In this document: positions 54,491-64,000 of the stretch, piece by piece | How positions within the stretch are numbered: the first letter of the stretch is position 1 | Layout of the letters: each line of letters begins with the position of its first letter | Source of the DNA: Botryosphaeria dothidea | Taxonomy: Eukaryota; Ascomycota; Dothideomycetes; Botryosphaeriales; Botryosphaeriaceae | Assembly (NCBI GenBank): GCA_011503125.2 | Contig: WWBZ02000040.1 | Coordinates: 3,162,001 to 3,226,000 of the forward strand | Direction of reading: 5' to 3' | Length of the DNA: 64,000 nucleotides | Made by a program: the position numbers and the translations under genes | The notes under the pieces: generated by a model | What the model was told of the DNA's origin: nothing | The model's input: the letters and a program-made list of their open reading frames with translations, nothing else | Databases searched by the model: none

Positions 54491-56995
54491 CACCGAAACA
54501 TTCGAAATAGCTGGCAGTGATTAGTAGTCTGTTCGAGTTTCTCCATTTTGCTGATGTAAAGCTTTATTAGATCTTTTTTAAGGGAACGGATTACGTGTCT
54601 TTTGATAATCTGTATGCTGCTCATGCGAGCTTGAAATCAGACCCACTATACCTTTCACTCATTTCGGATGTATTTCTTGACCACTTTCGGGGGCTTTTTT
54701 TTTGCGTTCAGCGAATAACAAAACATAAAATGAGGAGGAAAACACGAAGAAATAGTAAGGTTGTACCAGATATACTTTTTTAAATTTACTGTGAAGGCTC
54801 CATCATCCTGCTCACAGCTGAATCCAATCATTTACTCAATTCTGCATCTAGCACATTGCGACTGCTCAACCAGAAAAATTAGCGGAAAGTAGTTAAGCAG
54901 CTCGCACAGACAGGAACAAGTATTACGAGAGAAGCCAGTAAGCTTATCAGGAACCGGTATAAACATTCAAACCCTGCACCCAGGGCTATGGTCCGCATCA
55001 CCTGCCAACGTATGCAGTAGTTGCTTTGTGAGATGTCGATCAGCTCCCGAGATCAACATCGACTATCGGATATTGTCGGGTATGTGCCTGTTCCCGCTGT
55101 GATACCATATGTGCATCAATTTTCATGTGAGAGCCGAGGGCTTAGGGGAGAGTCTCGGGTGATGCCCGTACGGTCGAACGGTTCGTATGATGTCCACAAT
55201 CAAGTCAAACTAGGCTTCACATGTCAGGAGATCCATGATCCTCGCCTAAAAAACGCTTCAGATATCTGAGGATCGCGTTGACAAGGGTGTACTACCTGTG
55301 GGTGTCGAGCTGTCCTCACACGACATCTGCCCGCGTCGTACAGTGCGGGGAGCAACAGGAGCCGCAGGGCCGGGGCGCGAAAGCAGGAACTCCATGAACA
55401 GGTCCATCTTAAAGTGACAAACCCGGCTCACTTGGTTCTACCACTAAAGATGTATTGTGGAGCGAGGGGCCCCGTCAGGATACCCTTCTTGGCCGTTGCC
55501 GTTGGCATGGACGCTCGGACCCTGCACTTATGGTTCCTTGATGCTGCAGCTTTTGGGGACGCGACCGTGTAATAGGGAAGCAGCAGTGCCGAATGCTATA
55601 TGCAAGTGATTAATCAAATGCAACTTGAATGGTCAACAGACTGTACCCCTACTCTTTGGGGAAAGGATGGGCCAGGCCCGTATGGACCGGCGAAGCGAAT
55701 GGGGGACTAGCCTTGCACGGAAATCTGATGGCCGGCTGCACACATTGGACAGATCAATATCTGGGGCTGACACCGTGCGGAAGGCTCGCCTTCTCGTCGA
55801 CGCGTGAGGAGACGAGACGAAAGCAGAGGGCCCACGAGACCTGCGAGCTAGCATGTATCGTGAAACCCGGACGCCAGTGCCAGCAAATGCGAAAAGCTGT
55901 GGCGAAAGACGGACGAACCGGCTAGAGGATTGACAGCTTTTGTGCCTCGATCAGGCAATCTAAGGCCCACCACGCGAGCTAGGGGAAGGTCTTCTCGATG
56001 GGCGAGGCCCAGACGGCACGCGATGCGGCTGCATGGAAGTATGCGAGCGAGCCCGTGAACCCTCGCAGCTTAGTGTGCGGAAGGCTGACACGGCACACCG
56101 CCGGTTGCGTTGCTGATGCATCTTGTGTGATGAGAGGCGCAGATAAGGCAGGCGGCGTGCGTGGGCGTTGTCATGGCATGCTGATACCGATTGTCCTCCA
56201 CAGCCAGCATGGCAGACGTCGGCAGAAAGGCGAGGGCAGCGGCGGTGGGTTGCGCAGGTGAACACGGCAGAGCGCGGTATGACGTATCGTGGACCCTTCG
56301 AAAAAATGACGATGCGTGATCTCATTGGCCGGCCTGGTGAGAATTGAGGTTTCGACTGGAGCGAAGGGATGTGCCCGCGTCCGCGCTGCTGCTGCCGCCG
56401 CCCGCTGCCAGGCGGGAATTGTAGGAGCAGGAGGCGGCCCAGTGCGTGCGGGGATGGGAAGGAAAGCTGCGTCGGAAGCGTAATGCTGGTTGCTTGCAGA
56501 GCTTGCAGAGAACAGCGGCAACGCCGCAACAAAGCCTGCCTGCTCGTCGCGCGCTCTTTCTCCTTCTGGCGCCCCGATCGCCGACGGGAAGGCGGCCGCA
56601 GCTGCCCCTCCATTACGTTACCGCGCCTTGCGAGTGCAGCGCTGCGGCAACTGAGGTACAAGACAGCATCCCTCCGACCCTATCGCCATCTCCCTCCGCT
56701 CCATTGCAATTCTGCCCGCTCTCTGCATCCCGTCTCTATATATATCTCACCCAGCCTACACAACAGCCTTAGCTTTGGCATCTCCTATTTCGCCCTGTTC
56801 CCCGTGCAATTCGAGCCACGACTCGTACGCGTGACCGCCGACACGAGCCCATAGCTCACTCCCAAACTCTCCCTCGACCTCCGTACTAGCTTGTACCACC
56901 CAGATCCCGGCCGCCAGAAGCTGCTTTAAATTCCAAACGCCTCAATCTTCCTTCCGCTGCTTTTCGCAAGCTTCTCGTCGCTCCAACAGCGTGCA
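54491..56995. other. Intergenic upstream of trehalase
   Basis: 2.5 kb with short ORFs only. The last 400 bp is the trehalase promoter: TATATATAT at 56737-56745, a CCCCT element (stress-response-like) at about 56606, and pyrimidine-rich leader sequence. No gene is supported. Confidence 0.45.
56737..56745 (+). promoter_or_regulatory. TATA box upstream of neutral trehalase
   Basis: TATATATAT about 250 bp before the trehalase ATG, followed by pyrimidine-rich leader DNA. Assigned by sequence and position. Confidence 0.4.
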
Positions 56996-59439
56996 ATGAG
57001 CTCGCAGCAATCGGTTCCCCGCCACCACCGCTCCTCGACCAACGACATCGACCCCCTGTCTGCCGCATCGATTTACTATGGCGACTCTCACAAGAAGAAG
57101 ACTAAAACCCGGACATACTCTGGTGTAAGCTACATGTTCCTTGCCTTTCCGGGGCCTCTTGTGCACGAGCTGATACATGCTACCTGCAGGTGCTCGATGT
57201 TGGGAAGCAGAACGCTGCGGTGGCCGCCGGCATGAAGAATGGTGGCCGCAGATCCAGCCATGGTGAGTCACCTTCCCCCTTTGCCGCCCACGACCATTTC
57301 GGACGATATCTGACGCAAAATTCCTTCAGATGAGCATGCATCTCAGCCTCGCAAGTTCCTTATTCCCGTCGAAGAGACATTGAAAACCCTCCTCGAACGC
57401 GAAGATACCGATCAGAATTACCAGATCACCATTGAAGACGCTGGCCCAAAGGTGCGAATATTTGGAAATGCGGACAGCTTCTAGGGGAACCATACATGCT
57501 GATACAACAGTCCAGGTGCTCTCTGTCGGTACCGCGGCTTCCAATGGCCTCAATCGGTTTGACGTCCGGGGAACCTACATGCTCGCCAATCTCCTACAGG
57601 AGCTCACTCTTGCTAAGGACTTTGGCCGCAAGACCATTGTCCTTGACGAAGCTCGCTTGAACGAGAATCCAGTCAACCGGCTGTCACGTTTGATCAGGGA
57701 CACATTCTGGAACAACCTCACGCGACGGACCGATTCATCCAACATCTCCCGCATTGCTCGCGATCCTAAAGATTGGACTGAAAACCCACACCCGAGAATC
57801 TATGTACCCCGCGGTGCCCCCGAGCAATACAAGTACTACGTGAAGCACGCCAAGGAACATCCTGACGAGAAGCTGGAGGTCATCTGGCTGGCCGAGGATT
57901 GTGCTAATGACGATTATGTGAGGGATCTTAACGATGCTCCCGGTCTACTTGCACTGGATATGGAGGAGTACGTCAATGACAAGGGTGAAAAAGATTTCCG
58001 TGGCAAGCCGTTTGTTGTTCCCGGAGGCAGATTCAACGAACTCTATGGCTGGGACAGCTACATGGAGTCTCTCGGTCTACTCGTGAATGACCGTGTTGAC
58101 TTGGTCAAGTCCATGGTCGAGAACTTTTGCTTCTGTATCAAGCACTACGGCAAGATTCTCAACGGCAACCGGACTTACTACCTCGGTCGTTCCCAGCCGC
58201 CGTTCTTGACGGATATGTGCCTCCGCGTGTACGACCGCATCAAGCACGAACCTGGAGCGCAAGACTTCTTGAAGACGTCAATTATGGCCGCTATCAAGGA
58301 GTATTACAGCGTCTGGACAGCAGAACCACGTTACGACCCAGAGAGCGGATTGTCAAGGTACCGCCCTGGCGGTATTGGTGTGCCTCCGGAGACAGAAGCA
58401 ACCCACTTCGTTCACATCTTGGAGCCCTATGCTCAGAAGTACAACATGACCTTCCCTGAATTTGTGCAGGCATACAACCATCGGAAGGTGTCTGAGCCTG
58501 AGCTTGACGTGTACTTCCTGCACGATCGTGCTGTCCGAGAGTCCGGTCATGATACCTCATATCGTCTGGAGCGCGTCGCGGCTGATCTAGCGACTGTCGA
58601 CCTCAACTCTCTGCTGTACAAGTATGAGACCGATATTGCCCGTACCATCCGCGCGCACTTTGGCGATCGCCTTGCTATTCCAGCGGAGTTCTGCGTCCCA
58701 GGTCAAGAGCCCGACCATATTGAAACGTCTGCTGTGTGGGATCGCCGCGCAAAGAAGAGAAAGGCTCTCATGGAGAAGTACATGTGGAATGAAGAGGAAG
58801 GAATGTACTTTGACTACCACACTGTTGAGAAGAAACAGACCGGTTACGAGAGTGCCACCACTTTCTGGCCTATGTGGGCTGGTGTTGCCACTCCCCGTCA
58901 GGCCGCTGCTCTCGTTACGAAGGCCCTTCCAAAGCTCGAGGAATTTGGCGGCCTCGTCGCGGGTACTGAGAAGTCTCGTGGCGAGGTTGGGCTCGAACGA
59001 CCCAATCGTCAATGGGACTACCCGTTCGGATGGGCGCCCCAGCAGATGCTTGCCTGGGTCGGCCTACAACGGTTCGGATACGAGACTGAAGCTCAGCGCC
59101 TAGCATACAAGTGGTGCTACATGGTCACTAAAGCATTCGTCGACTTCAACGGTGTTGTCGTTGAGAAGTACGATGTCACCCGACCCATTGATCCTCATAA
59201 GGTCGAAGCGGAGTATGGCAACCAGGGCAGCGACTTCAAGGGAGTTCCTCGAGAAGGGTAAGTGGCTGCATGCAAATCATTCCGTTGTTTTTGAAAACTA
59301 ACTCGCTCCTAGTTTTGGTTGGGTAAATGCCAGCTACGTGTATGGCCTTCAGACACTGAATGCGCACATGAGGCGCGCTCTAGGTGCTTTGACACCATAC
59401 GACACATTCATAAAGGCCACGGAAGCTCTTGGTCTGTAA
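56996..59439 (+). CDS. NTH1: Neutral trehalase (GH37)
   Basis: Five exons (56996-57124, 57190-57262, 57330-57451, 57516-59257, 59313-59439) give 730 residues. It hydrolyses cytosolic trehalose to glucose. Both GH37 signatures are present: [12 protein letters not shown] (277-288) and [10 protein letters not shown] (607-616). The regulatory N-terminus has PKA-type RRSS near residue 65 and TRTYS near 41, and an EF-hand-like calcium loop [12 protein letters not shown] (93-104). This is the layout of PKA- and calcium-activated fungal neutral trehalases; no signal peptide is present, unlike acid trehalases. Splicing restores [14 protein letters not shown] and [11 protein letters not shown]. The inhibitor of its activating kinase, pkaR, lies 34 kb away in this window. 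Confidence 0.96.
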
Positions 59440-60140
59440 GATAGTGCGGTTCTGTGTTTACTGGGTGCTCTCTTTTCTCGGTTAAAAGAATCCAGAAGTA
59501 GGAGTGGTTGCGTTGGTTAGACTGGGTTGTGTATAGATGCTTCCTGGGGGTTGGGAGAATGGTGTGTCCTGGCGTCGGGTTTTGAGCGTCCCTACATTTC
59601 ACGGGCCTTCATCACAAATACTATCTGCGACCTATTATCCAGCACCAACGACAAGTCTTTGGCGACTGCAATCGCAAGTCTAGAAGGGTAGTTTCAGCGA
59701 TTGTGCGGGTATTAGCGGACTGTTGGGAGTAGCGTTTGGGATATCCAAGACATTGATATAATGGCTCAAAGTGACTAGATGTGGTGAGAACTCGCCGTGG
59801 TTGCCTTTCTGAGACACCGGCGGCCTCTGGAGGGCATTGCTGGTGGCCACAGAGCGCAGGCCGAGAGCTGGAAACCCATGGAAACACGTCCGAATGCGGT
59901 TAGTGCGCTGACTAAGGTCGGGCGGCGACGGCGATGACTCCCCCACAAGACGTCAAGCGTGCCCGCCGCCCTCGCCGGCGCTCGTTCACTTCGCAGCCTC
60001 ATAAAAGCCGCTTTTTCCTGCTTAACTCCACATCTAACCATCTTCATACAACACCTCATCGCACAACCCACTCACCAGCGATCACCTGCTCCCATTTTCG
60101 CACCCTTCGCCTGAGCTACATTTCGATCAACACAGCAACC
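59440..60140. other. Intergenic between trehalase and MBF1
   Basis: Trehalase 3' UTR, then the MBF1 promoter with a pyrimidine-rich leader (about 60040-60130) before the ATG. Same-strand neighbours. Nothing else was seen. Confidence 0.5.
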
Positions 60141-60741
60141 ATGTCTGACTGGGACCAAGTCACCAAGATTGGCAGCCGTACCCGTGGCGGTCCCGCTGCC
60201 CCTCGCGAGACCGTCATCCGCGGCAAGTCCGCACTCAACGCTGCGCAGAGGACCGGCGGCGTCGTCGCGACCGAGAAGAAGTTTGGCAGCACCAATGCTG
60301 TAAGTACTCCCAACTTGCCACCTCGCCTGTTCCCAATAGATCGCTCAGCCGCAGGAGCTGGCTTTCGGGCTGGCCTTGGCGTCTTCGCACCTCTACAGAA
60401 TTAAGTGCTAACAGTTTGCGATACAGCGCTCGGCAGTTGAGGGCCAGCACTTGACCAAGGTCGACCGGTCGGACGACATCGTGAAGCCCAAGACGGTGGG
60501 CACCAAGGTCGGCGACGCGATCAAGAAGGCGCGAGCGGAAGCGAAAAACGACAAGGGCACGACCATGACGCAGAAGGACTTGGCCACCAAGTGCAACTCT
60601 ACCCCCACCGTCATTGCCGAATTCGAGCGTGGCACCGCCGCGCCCGACCAGAAGCTGCTGTCCACCATGGAGCGCGTGCTTAACGTCATCCTGCGCGGTG
60701 ACAAGATCGGCGAGCCCAAGTTCCCCAACAAGAAGAAATAA
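60141..60741 (+). CDS. MBF1: Multiprotein-bridging factor 1
   Basis: Exon 1 (60141-60299, 53 codons) and exon 2 (60427-60741) flank a 127-bp intron (GTAAGT donor, GCTAAC branch site, ATACAG acceptor). The product is 157 residues. The N-terminal [13 protein letters not shown] and the [16 protein letters not shown] linker ([21 protein letters not shown]) precede a helix-turn-helix domain (about 80-145: [42 protein letters not shown]). It ends in a Lys-rich FPNKKK tail. MBF1 bridges bZIP activators and TBP, and also protects translating ribosomes from frameshifting at collisions. The length and motifs match fungal orthologues fully. Confidence 0.97.
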
Positions 60742-63700
60742 GCGCGTGCACCCTCCATCGGGGCTGGCGTTTATTCTCGTGTGAAGCACTCTCTTGTCCG
60801 GCGGACGGATGTGCGGGGAGGAAAGTTGAAGGATACCCTGCTGCTTCGCAGCTGCAGCTTGAGTGGCCTGGGGGTTTATGACGGCATGTGCGCCCACGTG
60901 CGTGTTGATCAGCGGGGAGAGGGCTCGGCCCTAAGTGCAGACATACTGGTTTATTAGCGGGCGTTTACAGTAGGCAACACTGGATGAATGGCTTGACGGT
61001 CCGGAAAGGCTCACTTTCTTTTCACGACTGGCTCTTCGGCAGTACTGCTGCTTGCTTGGTCTTTATTGTTTGGCTTTTTGTTTCTTCAGAAAGGAGAAAA
61101 AATCCAGAATAGATGAACTAGACCGACTGGTTAGATGACCACCTCTTGCTTTGCCTTCCGTGTTGGGTCCACGACTCACTTGCCGGAACGAAAAGGAATC
61201 AATTGTACTCGCGAACACGAACGCGAAAGTACTGTCATAGCAGTCTTCTACATGGCTGGTGCCTGCTGCAGCCAATATCTCCGAGCAAGGTGCTTACCCC
61301 GGTCGTTCCTCTTTTTCGTGCCTGAAGCTGCATCACGATAGATTGTCCGTACCTCAAATATATTGTGACCAGTTCCACAACAGATCGTATTGGGACGTCC
61401 GCGATCTCCGCCACCGACGATAAGAAAAGGATCTAGCCTTTCGGGCACAACCACCTGCTATATATCCTTGAAAGGCACCGTCCAACTCGCGAACTACGAG
61501 CCCAATCACGGCCAAACATCCCTGGAAGACAATTCCTCGTCTCTCAAAATCAAGGGTCCGGCACACCCGACTGACGAGAAGGGTGACGAATGAGAAAAAA
61601 AAGGATGATTGGATATTTCTTTTTTCTCGCTCGTTCGTTGTATATTTCTCGCTTATTCAACCGCGAAAGTCTCCAGACAAAGTAGGGCCGCGGATGCTCT
61701 ACCCTTCATCAAACTTTATTTGAGTTTTGCACACCCTCGTTGCGAAGCCGACCAACCGCGGCTGAGCACGCACACACGTAATGCCCACTAACGAACGGTG
61801 GTCGGTGCTGAATAGGAGTGTTGGCGGAAACGGGTAGGGCCGGCACTAGGTTTGGGATGGGTTGGGTTCCTGTTCGTAAGGCTGATGAGGTGGTCCCGCG
61901 GGGGTGTATTGGTTCGCAGAGGGTGCGGGAGAATTTTTCTTTTGTTTTTTGCTCCTTTCCCGCTTGCTTTCAAGGGAGCGGGCAGAGTTTGCGTTTCTGA
62001 GCGGGCTGTTTAGGGTGTGAGACTTAGCTTTGCGGGAGACCGGTCGGAAAGGTACGAAGCTTTTGCTGTGGTGTCGCGGGGTACTGGCTTCGGGTAACGG
62101 CTGTTTTGCCAGCGCAGGAACACTTGGATTTAATCGGGCAGGTGGAAGTTGTGTGCTGGAGTAGTTGGCTTCGGTGCTAGCGGAGCTGTCAAGAAGCTTG
62201 TTAAATTCCCTTTTACCCCTTCATCAGTTTTTGTGGAGGGGAAAAACTTCGCAGTTGCAGCAGGGTCCCGCTGTATGTATAAGCTTCACCAGAACCACTG
62301 CTCTGATAAGCCTTCGTGTTCGATGCCATGTTTTCCGCTACGGGAGCAAAAACATGGTTAATTCATTGGCCTGAACCCTCGCAGGCCTTTGTGGTTTTGT
62401 GAATGTTTCCCGACGTTGAAAGTCAGACTCACCCTTTGAGAATCTCCATCTGGTTGCTTCAACGTACTGTTGTCGGATTTACGGATAGGATCAGCAACAG
62501 CGGAGAATGGGAAAGCTTGGTTCAACCCTCGCTTGATAGATCCAGTCTACGCGCTCGCTTGCTCACAGCGCTGGCCAACGATGACGAAGCGAGTAAGGCT
62601 GAGCTGTAACCGAATATAGTATGCTTCGACGCTGGCCAATGCAAGATCGACACCTCCTGCTTTGTCTCATCGACAAATGGGTAACAAAGTACGGGGGCGC
62701 CGACCATGATGCAAGGGGCACGCCGACGTGGTGACCACTACGTGGTTGCCGCAGGTCTGACTTCTCAGCCCATGAACTGCGGCCTGGTGCCAGTATGAGG
62801 CTTGCACGTGTCACGCTGAAGGATGCTGTGGGCTGTTGTTTTTGGGTTAGAGGCGATACTGTTTTGCTATGGCGATAGTTTGTGCTTTCTATCATCGCCC
62901 TTTGCTTCCTGTGCGGCCGAGTAAGTCCGTGTGTGCACCTGCTTCGAAGAGAAACATGATAGGTTGAGCTTTTTGTGTGGCTGGTTCCTTACGAGGCTTT
63001 TACGTCTCCTTCGGCCTTTCTGGCGGGGTCAATGCAAGATAAGGAATGCTGTTGAAAAATAACGGCACTCAGAGCATCATTCCGTATGCCGAACAGGAGT
63101 GAGAAGGGATGTTTGAACAAAATGCTGCCGCGAGCACAAGCATCATCTGTTACCGGGTTGCGAGGCGCAAGGCCTCGGAGTCATCACACGTCACCACAGA
63201 CACGTCAGGATATCTCTTCCGCTTCAGAGGCTGTGAAGCAATGGAACCTGCCAGGTAGTGCCGAACCTTCTTGTCAAAGACCTTGTTCTGTCAACCGCTC
63301 TGGTCGACCTATGTGGTGTTACGGCTCATTCCACCCTCGACCTCGACCGACAGGCAGTCGGTCGCAAATGGTAATCGCCGATGGGTCTGTCTTTGTCCAA
63401 AGTTTGGTCGTCCATCGCTCGCACCAATGAGCAGAAGGTCTCCGAAAGATACGAAGGGTGTACGCGTGGGACGGCGTCCGGTGGCTGTACGCGTAAGCCA
63501 TTATTGTGGCGAGAGCCGTCCTGACGCTCAAGCCAAAGGTAGAGACCGTGGCAAGGCTTAGAGATATCTTTCGACTTCAAGGGTGGGTATGTCTAGGAAT
63601 CCGGTGGTCGTGAAGATGGCTGTCCATCGGCCTTCCGAGGAGAGGTCGGAACGTATCATGCCAAGCGGTGGAAGTAAGAACGTGCCCTCTACTTTCAACC

Positions 63701-64000
63701 CGAGACATGTTCGGGGCTTTCGTGATCCTTTCAGGGGAACGTCCAAAGCACCGCCCTCTTCAAAGGTGTCTGAGACTTTTCAGCATCCGAATCCAACGGG
63801 GACAGCGCGCGCATGGGTTTAACTAGCAACGGAACAAGGAGAGCGTTCGAGAGAAATGGAGTATTTGGAAGGCGCTAGCTGCCTGAGGATTTCTTTGTCT
63901 TAGACACGCGCAAGTCTAGACCTTGACTGAATGGAGCCTCTCGTGCGACCGACCCACATTGCATGAATTGCCTCCAGTCGGGAAGTATCGATGTGCAAAG
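60742..64000. other. Right-hand 3.2 kb without a supported gene
   Basis: After the MBF1 3' UTR the ORFs are short (60-114 codons), overlapping, and without family features, splice-supported structure or signal peptides. No tandem repeat, tRNA or transposon end was found. A gene with many small exons, or one continuing beyond the right edge, cannot be excluded. Confidence 0.4.

Noticed and set aside
57432..57515. In-frame alternative ATG at 57432 as trehalase start.
   Set aside because: This segment is the third intron; joining the upstream exons restores the conserved calcium loop and the GPK-VLSVG block, so the start is 56996.

Overview
The window is nuclear DNA of a filamentous ascomycete (Pezizomycotina, most likely a plant-associated Dothideomycete; the class is an inference). 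Genes are dense and mostly single-copy. They carry short introns of about 50-130 bp with GTRNGT-like donors, CTGAC/CTAAC/TACTAAT branch sites and YAG acceptors. The set includes filamentous-fungal hallmarks: a surface-growth GT2 glycosyltransferase, a tannase/feruloyl esterase-family enzyme, a VIT-VWA protein and neutral trehalase. I see no rRNA, tRNA, CRISPR array or intact transposon. Exon structures below were built by hand from splice signals and reading-frame continuity.

Layout. 0-6.4 kb: a small tail-anchored membrane protein, a small Cys-rich ORF and a 1037-residue VIT-VWA protein. 9.5-16.1 kb: the GT2 glycosyltransferase, a 44-residue Cys-rich micro-gene with one intron and a low-complexity nuclear protein. 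16.5-23 kb: neutral ceramidase divergent from the Prp19-complex subunit SPF27/BCAS2, then the PKA regulatory subunit. 25-31 kb: a secreted six-cysteine crystallin-like protein, Pus3/Deg1, PIG-H/Gpi15, and a Hub1-like ubiquitin fold fused to a long RS/RD-rich N-terminus. 31.8-39.8 kb: an unknown 590-residue protein, V-ATPase subunit d, a divergent Ras-superfamily GTPase, a frameshifted NTF2/SnoaL-like gene and a DUF1399-like protein. 42.6-54.5 kb: the tannase-family esterase, an unknown 916-residue nuclear protein, PRPP synthetase with a large insertion and a metallo-beta-lactamase-fold protein. 57-60.8 kb: neutral trehalase and MBF1. The last 3.2 kb holds no gene I can support.

How genes relate. 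This is not a biosynthetic or defence cluster. Functional links are by pathway: two spliceosome-related genes (SPF27 and the Hub1-like protein); the PKA regulatory subunit and neutral trehalase, a classical PKA target; PIG-H (GPI anchors), GT2 and ceramidase at the membrane and cell surface; and the esterase plus the small secreted protein as extracellular plant-facing factors. The features most worth follow-up are the RS-Hub1 fusion, a 34-bp-arm hairpin between convergent genes near 31.6 kb, the tiny intron-containing Cys-rich gene at 13 kb, the GTPase with an altered G3 box, a ceramidase with Thr at the presumed Ser nucleophile, the broken NTF2-like gene, and a hairpin-bearing tandem repeat at 45.7 kb.
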